Translations under genes and position numbers: made by a program
Origin: Neofusicoccum parvum
Taxonomy: Eukaryota; Ascomycota; Dothideomycetes; Botryosphaeriales; Botryosphaeriaceae
Direction of reading: 5' to 3'
Assembly (NCBI GenBank): GCA_020912385.1
Contig: CP087209.1
Location: 1 to 64,000, forward strand
Length of the DNA stretch: 64,000 nucleotides
Notes under the pieces: model-generated
What the model saw: the letters and a program-made list of their open reading frames with translations, nothing else
What the model was told of the DNA's origin: nothing
Databases searched by the model: none
Part shown: positions 10,448 to 24,379 of the stretch, piece by piece
Position numbering within the stretch: the stretch's first letter is position 1
How the letters are laid out: each line of letters starts with the position of its first letter

Positions 10448-13400
10448 TACCCGGTACGGTGAGATTCTTTAGACCGCGTTCTATCTATATTATAATACTC
10501 TAGCCAGGTGTTATTGAGTAACCCCTATATTAGTTATAGAAGGCTAAAGAGTTAATACCTAGCTAGACTTAACCTTGCTCTTTAGGGTAGGGCTAAACTA
10601 CTTGCTTTTTTATCTACTACTATCTCTTCTTACTACTTCTTTTCTTTTTCGTCTTCTATAATCGCTTAATTAGACCTATACGCCTCTATAAAGTAGACAT
10701 CTATGAAACCTGATTAGGAAAAAGAAAAATAATATAATCCTAAAAGAAAATAGTTTACTATCCTAAGTAGGCTCTCTTTAATACTCTATCTTCTAGGCTT
10801 TAATCTTCTATTAGCGGGCGCTTTCGAACCCTAAGGTACACCTAAAACCTAAGAAAACTATACCACTCCTAACTAGTAGCCTAGTATTCTATTCTTTATG
10901 CCTCTATATATCTAGGCGCCTCCTAGAGACCTCTTACGTACACTATACCTGTAATCTAAGAGCTATAAGTTACCTGCTCATCCGCTAGCTTCTTATCCAT
11001 TCTATAGTCCCGTTTAAAATCCCTATATTTCAGATGCTGGCGTAAGATTATAATAGTAATATGCCTGTATGTTATAATATTAAGCGTTGTGCCTAGATAT
11101 ATACTTATTTTCCTTACTAGAATAGCTCCTAGTCTACTACTATCCCAGCCGCCAGCTCCCTTCGGCTATAGAAAGGATGACGATTATTCTAGCTATTAAA
11201 AAGCCAAGGTCTCGAGTTTCTACTAGAATAGTAGGACTAGCTAGAGGTAATACACTAGTAACTCGCTAACCTCCCTTAGAAGATATCGGTGGATAATCTT
11301 CATTGAGCCGGTAACGTTGTATCCCTTATAGTAGGACGTAACTATGCCGATGAGGCCGTTCTTAATGAAAATACTCCGGTAGTGGCCCTGCCGGGTATTA
11401 TAATACTGTAGGCTCACCAGTTCGGTACTATATACGGGTTATCTAGACGTTAAGTGGACTAGAAGTAGTAGGCGCTTAAGAAAGTAGTTAATCTTAGTAA
11501 GATACTGGCTTACAGCCGGTTTCTTCTAACGTAGCTCCCTTTTTTTTCTAAGAGATACGAGCTTATCCTGGAGCTAGTTATTATCGAGTATATAGTTAAT
11601 TAGCTAGTTTCTACTTCCACTAGGTAGTTTAAACTAGGCCGCATTTCTAGCGTCCTTGAGGAAACTCTAACTATTTTGACTATTACTATAGTCGTCCTGT
11701 AGACGGTGAAGGACGAAAGTAGGTATAACCTCTTTATACTTCTCCTCTAGATGGATTAGAAGTAGATCTCGTAGCTCCTATTAGGCTAGATCTATCTTAA
11801 GGCTGATAAAGGACTTAAGCTGCTCTATGCTAACGGTTACCTACTTATAGGTCACTGTACTGATATCGTCTAACTAGATGATATAGCTAGTAACCGTAGT
11901 ATTACTCACTATCTTCTTTACGTAGGCGCGGAGCCTGTATACCTAGTTAAAAGCTAAGCGAGACCCTCTAACTATAAAGTACTGTCTTATCTCGTCGAGT
12001 AAGTTGGAGGGGTATTTAATAGCCCCTTCCTCTATAGTAAGTATGGCCCGCTCGATAACGAGCATCTGTGCGATCTTAATGAATTTAGACAGCTGGGGCG
12101 AGTATATAAGCGGCCTATAGAAGCCGTAATCTTTTTTCTCGTTAATACCGAGGACGGTAAGGAAGCTGAGTATAGGGCTTATAAAGTAGCTACCCCTAAT
12201 ATTATAGTCTAGGAGGGAGATATAGAGTAAAAGATACGCTCTATCTAAAGAGATTTCGGCTTACTTTTATACGCGAGTTACTTCGTTAGTCCTACTACCG
12301 CTACTATTATTATCTAAGATAAGCGCGCGGAGCTCACTTAATAGTGATAGTATAGACTCGATATGGGAGAGTTAGGGTGGAGTAAAGCGGTGTATAAGTT
12401 GAATTAGCTGGTCGACCCGGCTCGTATAGTAGGTAAAATAGAGGAGGTACTTCTAGAGATACTTATAGTTACGGAAGGTACTTTTTTACAGTTTAACTAT
12501 AAGTAGCCGCTCCGTGCCTAAGGGCTCGCCGGCTATGAAGCTGTTGATACGGGCCTGGTTAAATACGCTAATCTTATCCTCGTAGATAGACTCGTATGCG
12601 CGCTTAACGAGGCGGTCTAGGCTCTGGGATAGTAGGACTAGTAGGGGCTCTATTGCCGGGTCTACCGCGTGGGTAAGTGGAGAGATATTGGAAAGATTGA
12701 GGCCGTTAAAGAGGGATGGCTAGCGAGTTATTTCTAGCTAGGGAGAGACTTCGGTCTTGGTGGTTTAGTCGCGGTAGATGTATTATGCTTGGGAGAGCTT
12801 ACGGTCGTGTTCTATAAGGTCTTTCTTTACTAGCTCCCTAATAAGGTCGCTTTCCTAGCTAACGCTTAACGGGCTAGTGCTTTTATTCTTAGTTTCGTCG
12901 TCCTAGCGAACCTGGCCAACCTGAAAGAACTACGAGCTATGGCTATATGTGAAAAATCTTTAGTAGTATACTTCTTTCCTTTTAATCTATAGATGGGTCT
13001 AGACCTGTTCTTTCTTTTACTTTCTAGATCCCCCTAAGGTACTAAGAGACTAATAGTATATCTTACGCTAATGCTTCTTTAGCGCCGCTAGATTTTAATA
13101 GATATAAGAGCACTGCTATAGCTTAAGCGTATATTATAGACCGTTCTTATATAGCGGTAACTGGGCGATAGGACGATTTACGTACGTTGGAATTACTAAC
13201 TTATATACGTTCTTGATTAGATCTCTTTATTTTTATTATATATTAGCTAAGGCTGTAGTCGTCTCTTTTAGGCCTAACTTATAGTACTTGCCCCGTAGGT
13301 AAGTCCAGACCTGGTTGAGGTAAACGGCATGCTTATAGCTCTTATAAGTAAGCAAGCGGTATTCGGAGATAAAGAAGAAATATCTATTCGATTCTACTAT

Positions 13401-13700
13401 ATTACTATTGGATAGATAGTTGAGAGTAAAGAATACAGGTTATTTTATATCTGCTGTAAGAAGGTATAATGGAAAAGTAGAAGAAAGAGTCTTACTTAAT
13501 ACGTCTAGATTATTATTTTCTTACCCCTACTAAAGCGCGTACGCGTCGCGTTAAAACTAGGTTTAACTATAGGATATTATCTATCTCTTCTTATTGATGA
13601 AGATACGGTAGAATTTTGATAAGGCGGAAAGGCGGCGAGAGTAGGAAAGCTTGTATAAAATAGAAAACACCTATATAGAGTTAACTTAGAAAGTAGAGTC
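10448..13700. other. RIP-decayed, gene-free AT-rich DNA
   Basis: About 3.2 kb rich in TA dinucleotides with dense stop codons in all frames. The texture (ctat, tagta, agcta everywhere) is that of old RIP-mutated transposon DNA. I could not recognise a specific element or any intact coding region. The left edge abuts the TLH duplication. Confidence 0.75.
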
Positions 13701-15248
13701 AACTCGAGTATATATCTTAGAATCTAGAAACTAGGAGCCTAGGTAATTACTAGAGCGTTTAAGACAGTGGCGCTACTAGTACTAGAAGTAGAAGCTGGTT
13801 TATACTCAGTAGAATCTAGACTAAAGAGGAAGGTAGGTAAGTACCTTATTAGACTTCTTAGTCTCCTAGAGGCGAATCCAGCAGCCAGGTGTATAAAGGC
13901 ACTTAGGTTATAAGGTGGAAGGTGGTAGAGTCCCTTATAGTATATATAGAACGAATTTATAGAACTAGCCAGACTAGAGAAGGCCCCCTAGATAGAGATA
14001 ATCCTATCTTAGAGCCGTCCCCTATAGGTAGTACTAGCTAGAACGCGGATTTAGATCGAAGAGAAGGAATAGGTAAAGAGAAAAATATAGTAGTTACCGT
14101 AGTTAAGCACAGTCTATGTTAACGGCGTAGTAAGAGAAGGAATATATAGTATTAAGGTGGTCTATATAGTAAATATACACTAGCTAGTAACAATCCTCTA
14201 AGAGATAGTAGTAAGAGCTAAGTCCTTTTCAGTCCTTACTACCGAGCTTCTTATAATACTAGCAGGGCTGGAAAACCTAGTTATAGAGAGAAAAGAGAGA
14301 AGAAATGTTTTTCTAATTATAGATAGCTAGAAGGCACTGAAGATAATCCAAACTAAGACTTAAATAGAGGGGTAGTACATCCTATAAGACATCTATAAGG
14401 TGATGGATAAGATTATAGCCTGAGGTATTACCCCCTAGCTCATCTAGATACCAGCCCACTCAGGGGTAAAGGGGAATAAGGCAGTAGATAGAGCAGTAAA
14501 GAGGATAGTTAAACTAGGCTAGAGACTAGACCGAGACTCCTAGAACCGTTAGAGACTGGTTAAAACAGTTACGTAGGCAGTACTTATAAGGGTATAAGAG
14601 GAAGAGAAGAAAAACGTAAAGTAGAGAAAGAGGTATAGAAGATATACATAGGAGCTAGATAGTGCTATACTAGGTAAACACACTATTAACCTCTATAACA
14701 GACTAGACTCGAAGTAGGTAGTAGTCCTAATTCAGTACCGCTTAAACTACTACCGACTTAAGCCTTACCTTTATAGAATAGGGCGAGAGGAGTCAGATGA
14801 GTACTAGTATAGTATAAGCTAGAAGATAATTAAACATATACTACTAGAGTGCCCGCAGTAGCAGGACCTTAGACGAGAACTCGTGGTCGTAGTAGGAAAG
14901 AGATAGGGGGATGTTTCCTTTTTATTAGGTGGATAGAGCGGATGGAAGGACCGGTATACTAGGAAACCAGTAGACGGTCTAAAGGAGAAGTAGAAGCCTA
15001 ACTATATAGTAGTTAAAGCAGCCATTCAGTTCCTATAAAGAACCGGGCGGTTCTAAGATGAAAATAGGAAGGCTTACACATTAAACCCACTATAAGAGAT
15101 GTAAGGGTAGCGAAGAGAGTAAATAGATTAGACTAAGAAGTGAGAAGAGGCTAAAGAACAGGATAATATAAGGCTAAAGAGAGGGACGGCTCTTATACTA
15201 CCTAGAATGTATCGTAGCCTAACAGAATCAATCAATCAATCAATCAAA
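13700..15248 (+). mobile_element. Heavily mutated non-LTR retrotransposon (LINE) 3' relic
   Basis: Despite many stops, the plus strand still shows the RNase H end of a LINE: AHSGVKGNKAVDRAVK near 14455-14505, then IKHILLECPQ near 14825-14860, where LINE tails carry a Cys-rich ECP-type motif. The relic ends in an (AATC)n tail at about 15225-15245, as does the next element. The left limit is approximate. Confidence 0.7.
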
Positions 15249-18200
15249 GGAACATCCCAAACCAGCTAGTCAAGTGTGAGCTTCTAGACCAGAACTACGG
15301 CTCTGACCATAGAGCTATCTACTCTGAGTGGAACATGGAGGTCGAACTAGCCAACACACGACCACCACGCAAGCTCTACGAACGGACAGACTGGACAAGG
15401 GCTGGGCAAGCTATCCAATGCGCCCTTGATCAGACAAGAAGAATTACCATAAAAGAGCAACTTGACAAGGCAGTCGAGCAGCTCATTAGTATAACCACAG
15501 CTATTACAAATGAGCTTACCCCAACTGCCAAGCCATGTCCATACTCGAAGCAGTGGTTTAACCCAGAGCTTAAAGAACACCAAGCCAAATACAACAAGCA
15601 CCGCCGGCTCTGGCAAACCTTTAGCGTAAGCCTTGGAAGAGATAACCCAAACACATTGGACCAATACAGTACAATGAAGATGGCCCGTAGAGAATGGGTA
15701 AAAGCAATAGCACATGCAAAGAGCAGCCACTGGAAGGACTTTCTAGATAATGCAGGGAAAGGCAACCAGCTATGGAAAGCAGCCAAATACGCTAGCCCAA
15801 GCGATAACTACAGCAACATTCCCCCACTCTCCACAGGCAACAACAAAGCCATAGAAAATGTAGAGAAGGCACAGCTTCTACTAGACACCTTCTTTCCAAA
15901 GCCAACCAGCCCACAACCCCCAGCTCAACCCACCACAGCAACCTCCATGGGGTGGGAACCAATCACAGAAGCTGAAATTCACCAGAGCCTAAGCGCGACC
16001 AAAGCCAACTCTGCCCCTGGAGAAGACGGTCTTCCCATGCTTGTCTGGCAGAAGCTTTGGCCATATATTGCTAAACACATCCACCACATCTTCTCTGCAT
16101 CCATCAACCTTGGCCACCACCCAAAGGCCTGGCGAATAGCAGCAATCATTGTCCTTCGGAAGAGTGGCAAGCCTGACTACACAATGCCTAAAGCATACCG
16201 CCCAATCTCACTACTTAACACTCTTGGAAAGCTGCTGGAAGCAGTAATAGCAAAGAGACTGTCCTTCTATGCTGAGAAGCACAACCTATTACCGGCCACC
16301 CAGTTCGGTGCAAGACCAGGTAGATCAACAGAACAAGCTCTCCTAATTCTAGTTGATGCCATTTGGAAGGCTTGGAAAGAGCATAAAGTGGTCACACTCA
16401 TGACATTCGATCTAAAAGGCGCCTTTAATGCAGTTGGTAAAGAGGTACTAGACCACTGCCTGGCTAAGAGAGGGATTCCAACCGAAGCAAGGTGCTGGAT
16501 CAAGAGCTTTATGGAGAACAGAACAGCCTCAATATCGTTTGATAACTACACCAAACCAGCTGCAGCCCTTAACCACCCAGGTCTCCCTCAAGGCTCACCT
16601 CTCTCACCAATTCTCTTTGCCTTCTACAACGCCGACCTAGTTGACCAGCCAGTTGACTTCACTGGAGGATCATCTGCCTACATTGATGATTACTGCCGGT
16701 GGCGAACAAGCCTATCTGCAAGCAAAAACCGTGCGGCCTTGCAAAGGGAGGACATACCAAGAATACAGCGCTGGGCAGAGCAAACTGGATCAAGCTTTGA
16801 AGCAGACAAGACAGAGCTCATACACTTTATAAGAAGTCCAGACCAGAACTGCTCAGGAGCAATAGTCATGGACAACCATGTAATTGAGCCTAAGCAAGAA
16901 GTGAAGCTGTTGGGAGTTATCTTTGACCAGCAACTCCGGTGGAGAGCCCACGTTCAGAGAGCTGCCACACGAGCAACCAAGACCTGCCTGGCCATAGGTA
17001 GACTGAGGCACCTCCGACCAAAGCAGATGCGCCAGCTCTATCAAGCGTGCGTGATTCCTCAACTGGACTACGCCTCAACCGTCTGGCACTCCCCAAAGAG
17101 ATGCAAATGGCAAGTGGCAGTGCTCTCCAGGATTCAGCGGCTGGCAACAACCAAGGCCATTTCAGCCTTCTAAACCGTTTCAACTGAAGCACTAGACTAC
17201 GAGAACTTTCTCCTACCAACAAAGCTACGCCTACAGGCTAGGGCAGAGAGGGTCATCACTAACCTCAAAACACTCCCCACCTCTCATCCATGCAAGACGC
17301 TTGTCAACAAAACAACATCAACACTCAATCTGGCAGTCAGCTTCCTGAGCCCACTGAATGCAACCCTCAAATTACAAAGCCCAGGCCAGGCTGAGGAGAC
17401 TGAAGTAATTGATACATGCCCCCTTCCACCATGGAAACCCCTGCTACTAGACAACATCCAACTGCAGCTACCCAAATCTCAGACCCTAGAGGTTTTCAAG
17501 GAAGAGCTTAAACGAGACGGGGCTAAGAGGATCTTCACGGACGCATCTCAAGTAAAAGGACAACTTGGAGCAGCTGTAGTGATCCTCAACTAGGAGCAGA
17601 GAATCCATAGACAAGCCCAGAAAGGGGTTGGCTCCAGCAAGTTTTACAGTATCACGGCCGCTGAGCTTATCGCTATTAACACCGGCATGGAGCTAGCAGT
17701 GGAGCAGAACCTCGAAGAAGGCAACTCAAATCCAGTAATATATACAATCTACAGCGACTCAAAGGCAGCCCTACAAGCACTAGCAGACCCACACAAGCGA
17801 CGATCAGGTCAAGGCATAGTACGGTCAATTACAGAAACAGCCAAGCATATCAAGGATAGCTATCAAATCAGCTTCTCTCTCCAATGGGTGCCAAGCCACA
17901 GTGGGATCAGAGGGAATGATGAAGCGGACAGGCTCGCTAAAGCTGCAACCACACGCCTCAGAGAACACAGCTTTGGACCACTAGCATCACTTCAGGCCCA
18001 GGCAGCCAAGGAAACAGCACACGCAACCTGGGCAGCACAATGGGAAATCTCAGACAAAGGCCAGCACCTCCGAGGCATCGACACAGCCCCACCAGGCCCT
18101 CATACCCGGCACCTATACGATAAGCTCCCACGGAGCCTGGCTGGTCTCCTTGCTCAGCTTCGGACAGGCCACTGCTGGCTCAACCAACACCGTAAGCGGA

Positions 18201-18673
18201 TAGGCCGCATCAACAATGAGCAGTGTGAATGTGGAGAAGTTGAATCAGTATTATATGTCCTTCTTAACTGTTACCTGCTTCAGCAAGGCCGTCAGAAGAT
18301 GCTCCAAGAAAGTAGCTTATAAAAGAACAGCCTATCAGCCTTGCTAGGTGGAAAGCCACCAAGTAACACAGCAGCCACGCAGAGCAAAGAAAATAAGTGG
18401 AGGATAACAATGTCACAGCTACAGGCTGTTCTCAGCTTTGCGCAAGGCACACAGCGGTTTATAAACAGAGATGAACCCATAGCGTAGAACACTCTTTACA
18501 CTACACACCTAACACCTCACTCTCCGCCTCCCTTTACCATCTCCTTCTCTCAAATTGACACACAACATGTATACTAGCATTGAAATTCTTTGAATAGTCG
18601 TAGCCTGCATATCACTCAGGGCGATGGGTCAGGTAAATGAATTCAACTCAACTCAACTCAATCAATCAATCAA
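15245..18673 (+). mobile_element. 5'-truncated LINE with (ATCA)n tail
   Basis: The sequence starts inside the endonuclease domain (NYGSDHRAIYSEW near 15293). It continues through reverse transcriptase, RNase H and a 3' untranslated region, and ends in CAACT and ATCA repeats at about 18638-18673. It is far less decayed than the relic to its left, with only a few stops. It abuts an LTR fragment on the right, at TCAAGG, a sequence also present in the intact copies of that LTR, so it probably inserted into that LTR. Confidence 0.88.
15335..18322 (+). pseudogene. LINE ORF2: reverse transcriptase and RNase H, interrupted
   Basis: One reading frame with internal stops. The reverse transcriptase part (to 17170) has FDLKGAFNAV, GLPQGSPLSPILF and the catalytic AYIDDY block. 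A TAA at 17171-17173 interrupts the frame, and TAG at 17591-17593 interrupts the start of the RNase H part (IFTDAS, ITAAELIAI, YSDSKAAL, WVPSHSGIRGNDEADR). A third stop (TAA at 18320-18322) comes after a CECG motif, and homologous-looking sequence continues to about 18487. The stops are compatible with C-to-T and G-to-A changes at former sense codons. The element cannot make a full protein from this copy. Confidence 0.88.
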
Positions 18674-18744
18674 GGTAAACCCCCACACGGTCTACCGACC
18701 CTCTTTGGTTTTTGATCCTTAGAGGAAGAAGCACGCCCGTTACA
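18671..18744 (+). mobile_element. 3' end fragment of an LTR (family A)
   Basis: GGTAAACCCCCACACGGTC to CCGTTACA matches the 3' end of the solo LTRs at 28323-29046 (reverse complement) and 42193-42645. The 5' part is not visible; the LINE ends exactly at its left edge. It lies 10 bp beyond the mevalonate kinase stop codon. Confidence 0.85.
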
Positions 18745-18753
18745 CCTTCCTGC

Positions 18754-20342
18754 TCATCGCTTCCAGAATCTCCAGCCATCCGTACAACCCACCATCGCCT
18801 CGCCATTGGATAACGTCATGTACATGCCAATCAAGCTCTCGATGGCATCATTTCCCTCCAACCGCATGAATCTGTCATGGCCAGTCTCTGTGCTGCTTTC
18901 CCCGCTAGAGGCATCACGCAGAACAGCGGGCCACAACATCCCCACACCATCGCCAGCAAGCGTCGTTGTAAACGCTTCCATCCCTTCCTCCGCCAGCATC
19001 TGGTGCAAATCCGCCACCTTCTGCACTGAAGACGCCCTCGGCAGCTTCTTCGAAGTCTCCAACAACTCATCAGTGACAGCGCTAGTAGCAACCGAGACAC
19101 CCGGGCCTCGTTTGTTTGACTGGTGGTGGTTGTGGATCTCGACCCCAGGTTGGGGCAGGACGATGGCGCAGCCTCCGCCGCCCGCGCCCGTGAGCTTCAT
19201 CCAGCCGATGTCGAGCTGCTCGACCAGTTCGCGGACGCGCTCCAGCTTGGGGTGCGACACGCCAAGCGACGCCAGCAGCGCGTGGTTGATGGCGAGCAGA
19301 TTACCCAAATCCTGTTGCGCTAACACATGCTTGGGGTCAAAGTCGTGGGCGGAGATGAGCCCGTACGCGGATTCGGCCGTAGATCCGATGGCGTTTAGCA
19401 CGCGGTCGACGATGAGAGGGTACTTGTCCCTGAGGTTTCTTACTTTGGCAATTTCCTTGCTCGCGTTGCGTGGCTCGCGTGTGTTTACGAGTAGTAGAGG
19501 AAGCTCGGGGAAGCGTTGTAGTGGAATGACTACCGGAGGGTGCAGGGGATCCTTCTTTTGGTACAAGACGGCCTTTCCGCCGCTGGAGACGGTGTTGTCG
19601 ACTCCAGACGGGTTGCCGTGGATGCACATTTCCACCACGAAAGCCCATTTATTTATCAGGTTGATTTGCGTTTCGGTTTCACGTGTAGGCTGGTTTGAGC
19701 GTGGTGGCTTCTTCAGCGCTCCCGCCTGTAGTAACAGCGCAGTGCTTATGCAGACAGCCAAGCTTGCACTGCTGCCCAGACCTGCACCAACGGGTATGGT
19801 CGAGCGGACGGCGTAAACACAAGGATCTGAGCCTCGCTGAGAGCCAAGTAAAAGGAAAAGATAGAGGAACGCGAAAGCTGCGGACTGGTGGATCTTGCGC
19901 GTACGGTCGGGCAGGTTCGGAGAAATAGCTTTGATGTGTGGTTGAAGGTCCTCCACGAGATTCAGGTCCAGGGTCGTAATAAACTCGCAGTCTTGGCCCC
20001 ACCTGTTATGAACGACAGTGTCCCAGGGCAAGCCGTCAATATTCCATGTGTAGTCGAGGTCAATGTCGGGAGAGCATAGGGAGATAATGCGGTTTGACTT
20101 GGGGAGGAAGGTCACACGAAGGTAGGAACGCAGAGATATTGCGGCAGCTATGGCGGCCTGATTTTGTCAGTCAATTGCAACAGTTGGAGATGTGTTCCCA
20201 CCTTTCCATACACGACCGCATGTTCTCCATAGACAATAACCTTGCCAGGTGCCGAGACCATGAAAGCAGGCCTGAGCGAGGAGGAATCCATAGCCTGGGG
20301 CATTTGCTCCGACTCCTGACTTCTGTCGAGCGAGAATTCCAT
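18754..20342 (-). CDS. erg12: Mevalonate kinase
   Basis: Phosphorylates mevalonate with ATP in the cytosolic isoprenoid pathway. Two exons, 20342-20202 and 20157-18754, with a 44-bp GT-AG intron that restores a continuous frame of 514 residues. GHMP-kinase motifs are in place: PGKVIVYGEH at about residues 32-41, PVGAGLGSSASLAV at about 169-182 (ATP loop), GNPSGVDN near 229-236 with the catalytic Asp, and LTGAGGGGCA near 369-378. An alternative start is Met18. It is the leftmost cluster gene, with its 3' end hard against the LTR/LINE insertion. Housekeeping fungi carry one such gene elsewhere, so this is probably an extra pathway-dedicated copy (inference). No damaging change was seen. Confidence 0.95.
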
Positions 20343-21335
20343 TTGATTCTCCTGAGTAATTCTCCTGATTGTGTTGTAGCCGGTGTTCGGAACACAATAG
20401 ATTCTTGGGGGTTCACGGACCCTTCATGTGGCGACAGGTCCAAGCGACAGGCAATGGTCAAGGTCAACGGATACAGGCCTATGGGGAACAGTAAGTTATA
20501 CGGTTGGTTGACCTACAATCCCGTACGACCTATAGCCCAGTCTAGAATGTTGAGCACAGGTAAATCAACAGCGGCCACTAGTATATTATTCTAAAGACTC
20601 GTTGATCAATAGCGAACCGTGTTTAATCTAGCCTAAGAAGAGGTTCGTAGGCTTGAAAGGCGTCTCTCTATCCATTTCGAAGTAGTATGCTCGGTACTTT
20701 TTATTGCTCGGGTTTCCATCTTCGGCGCTGTTGGTTGTGACTCGGAGCTTCGGCGAGCAGAATTACTTAAAGAGGTAACGACGAGGGCCGAGCCTACTCG
20801 GCGACACCTAAAAGATCTTCTTACTGTACCATCATCGGATTCGGACATAAGGTCAGGAATCATGTAGTTTTCAATCACTCATTCCGGCACAGACGTGTGT
20901 TGATTGGTTTCTCATGTACTCCTTCTCTTCAAGTAAGAATTGACCTACATTCCCCTAATTCTCGCCACGTGTTACATCTCAGTGTAGAGGTTTGCCGCAT
21001 CTCCACATTAACTATAGGTGCTGGTGAGCGATGGATTGTAGAGCGGAGCGGGGTGAGCGTGAACGGCTGCATGCAATATTTCCATCTTGTCGAACGGCGC
21101 GAGAAAGAATACACCGCTGGTTTTCTCATTGTTGCTAGTGAGGCCTGCTATATACGTGTAATAATCTGATTTACGGAAATACGCATAAACGGGGTAAATG
21201 AGGTGTGTAGGGGTAAGTGTATGGTGCGGCAAAAAGTAAAGAAAGAACGCGTGTATAAGCAAAAGCAAACAAAACACGTGATTACGGGCCAATGTGGTTG
21301 ACACATCTGCTATCATCTACTGTTCCCTTCCTCAT
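20343..21335. other. Intergenic region between mevalonate kinase and IPP isomerase
   Basis: AT-richer than the genes on either side. It contains a small solo LTR (21088-21303) and no convincing reading frame. The mevalonate kinase promoter must lie in its left part. A CGGACCC at 20416-20422 only partly matches the shared promoter motif. Confidence 0.7.
21088..21303 (+). mobile_element. Small solo LTR or LTR-like element (family B), 216 bp
   Basis: Begins TGTCGAACGGCGCGAGAAAG and ends CCAATGTGGTTGACA. It is flanked by a perfect 5-bp duplication CATCT (21083-21087 and 21304-21308). The same element, in the opposite orientation, is nested in the LTR at 28323-29046. Terminal TG...CA and a 5-bp duplication fit a solo LTR or a tiny non-autonomous LTR element; a MITE is the alternative. 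Confidence 0.85.
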
Positions 21336-22211
<876 letters not shown>

Positions 22212-22469
22212 GGAGGAATGACAAATAATTCTGTGAAAGAGGTTAAAAGTAATAGGTTCAATAGTACAAGGCGTGCAGGTGTTAGATTAAGAGGATATTC
22301 TTACGGGCGGATGTTCCTCACAAGACGAACCTTGGCTCTGACAAATACCGAACCGCTGATTCACTCTCCATTAGGATCAGCACTGATTCTACCACTAACC
22401 TGACTGTCCACCTTCCACTTTTCTCCCTTTGTTATCGCACAATTTCACTCTGCGCTCGGCGTCGGTATT

Positions 22470-22480
22470 TTCGGACCGAA
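22470..22480. promoter_or_regulatory. Candidate regulator site TTCGGACCGAA
   Basis: A perfect inverted repeat (CGG-A-CCG core at 22472-22478) in the 434-bp divergent promoter between IPP isomerase and HMG-CoA synthase. The CGG-N-CCG core recurs upstream of five other cluster units. Zn(II)2Cys6 proteins commonly bind paired CGG half-sites. Confidence 0.45.
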
Positions 22481-22645
22481 CGATGTTACCAAATTGGGGA
22501 TCTGGATCGAGCTTCCGACCCACATCCTGGTCAACACATTGCTAAGAGATGAGTTGCCGGCGCCGGTGATTCATATGCATATATATACTTGAACCTACAG
22601 AGATACTCCAAGGTATCGGAGAAGCAAAATCTGTCACTTTGCAAG

Positions 22646-24199
22646 ATGCAATTACGCGCGCAAAACGTTGGTATCAAGGCCATTGAAATATACTTCCCGA
22701 ATCAAGTAAGTCTTTCTCTACCCACACCACTAACGCAACAGAAAATTACTAAGCCGTCAATAGTGCGTCGACCAGGCCGAGCTCGAGACGCACATGGGGG
22801 TACCTTCTGGCAAGTTCACCATCGGGTTGGGTCAGATGCAGATGGCGTTTTGCGATGATCGCGAGGGTAGTATTTCACTTGCCTCTCTATGGGTACACCC
22901 AGCTGATTTCTGCTTTGTGGAGTAAAGACACGTATTCGTTAGCCCTTACCGCAGTTTCGTCATTGCTCCGAAAGTACAGTGTAGATCCGAGATCCATTGG
23001 CCGGCTGGAGGTCGGCACCGAATCACCGCTTGACAAATCCAAATCCTGCAAAACCGTACTCATGCAACTCTTCGAGCCGCATGGCAACACGAACATTGAA
23101 GGATGTGACACCTTCAATGCTTGCTACGGCGGTACGAACGCCTTGTTCAACACCATCAACTGGCTGGAGTCGTCGTCCTGGGATGGACGAGATGCGATCG
23201 TTGTAGCCGGAGATATTGCGCTGTACGACCAGCCAGCTGCAAAGCCCACAGGAGGAGCCGGATGCGTAGCCATGTTGGTCGGCCCCAATGCACCCCTCAT
23301 TTTCGACACCGGGCTGCGCGGTTCCCATTTCAAGCACACGTACGACTTCTACAAGGCGGACTTCAAGTCCGAGTACCCATTGATCGACGGACAATACTCG
23401 ATCCAGTGCTACACGCAAGCCATCGATGCCTGCTACAAGCACTACCACAGCCGGAAAGACGCCATGAAGACGATGCTGAACGGCTCGTGGAAAGACCTCG
23501 GGCTGGCCGAGGGCGAAGTGGAGTTGCCGTTGGACTACTTCGACTACATGGTCTTCCACGCGCCGACTTGCAAGCTTGTCGAAAAGTCCTTTGCCCGCCT
23601 CATGTACAATGACTTCGTTGAGAACCCCGACCACCCATTCTTCGCCTCCGTGCCCGCCGAGCTGAGAGGGTTGCTTCCGAAGGAAACCTTGACCAACAAG
23701 ACTGTGGAAAAGACTTTCGTTGCTCTAGCGAAAAAGCGGTTCGCCGCGCGCGTCAGCTCCGGACTCACAGTACCAGCCATGTGCGGAAACACTTACACTG
23801 CGAGCGTCTACGGTAGCCTCATCAGCTTGATGACCAATGTAGGCAGTGATGACTTGCAGGGTAAGCGTATTGGACTTTTCAGCTACGGCAGCGGACTGGC
23901 CAGCTCTCTGTTCAGCCTGACTGTCCGTGGCAACGTCTCCAACATGATAGGCAAGCTTGACCTGCTATCGAGGTTGAAGCAGAGGCACATTGTTTCTCCA
24001 GAGGGTTATGATGAGGTAAGACTTGCCGTGTGTCAAGAGTTTCGTGTTACTGATTGTTCGACAGGCGTGTAAAATTCGGGAGAGTGCGTACCAACGAAAG
24101 GATTACGCTCCGGTTTCGGGAACTGCGAGGTTGCTTCCAGGGACGTATCATCTCGTCGGTGTTGATAGTATGTTTCAACGCACATATGAGGTTGTATGA
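22646..24199 (+). CDS. erg13: Hydroxymethylglutaryl-CoA synthase
   Basis: Condenses acetyl-CoA with acetoacetyl-CoA to HMG-CoA. Four exons, 22646-22705, 22764-22866, 22928-24015 and 24065-24199, give 461 residues. All introns are GT-AG and keep the frame; exon 2 restores [18 protein letters not shown]. Active-site residues are visible: Glu86 in [11 protein letters not shown], Cys120 in NACYGGT and His265 in VFHAPTCK. The length is normal for the fungal enzyme. It is transcribed away from the isomerase gene across a shared promoter. Together with the reductase and mevalonate kinase in the same cluster it would raise mevalonate supply locally. No stop or frameshift was seen. Confidence 0.95.
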
Positions 24200-24379
24200 G
24201 GGAGCGTTCGGGGTGTACCGTGGCCATTGGGCCTTGTCTGTGGCCGGAGATTACTTCTGCAGATTTCATTTTGTAGTAGAGAGATCATGAGAACTAGATT
24301 AATAACGACAGACATGGCAAACGTGCTGCATAGCACTCGGCAGGGACGATACGACCAGAATCTGAGATTTGTGATAGTG

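Noticed and set aside
10448..15244. Search for intact genes in the AT-rich block
   Set aside because: Stops are dense in all frames. Only LINE RNase H-like traces near 14450-14860 are recognisable.
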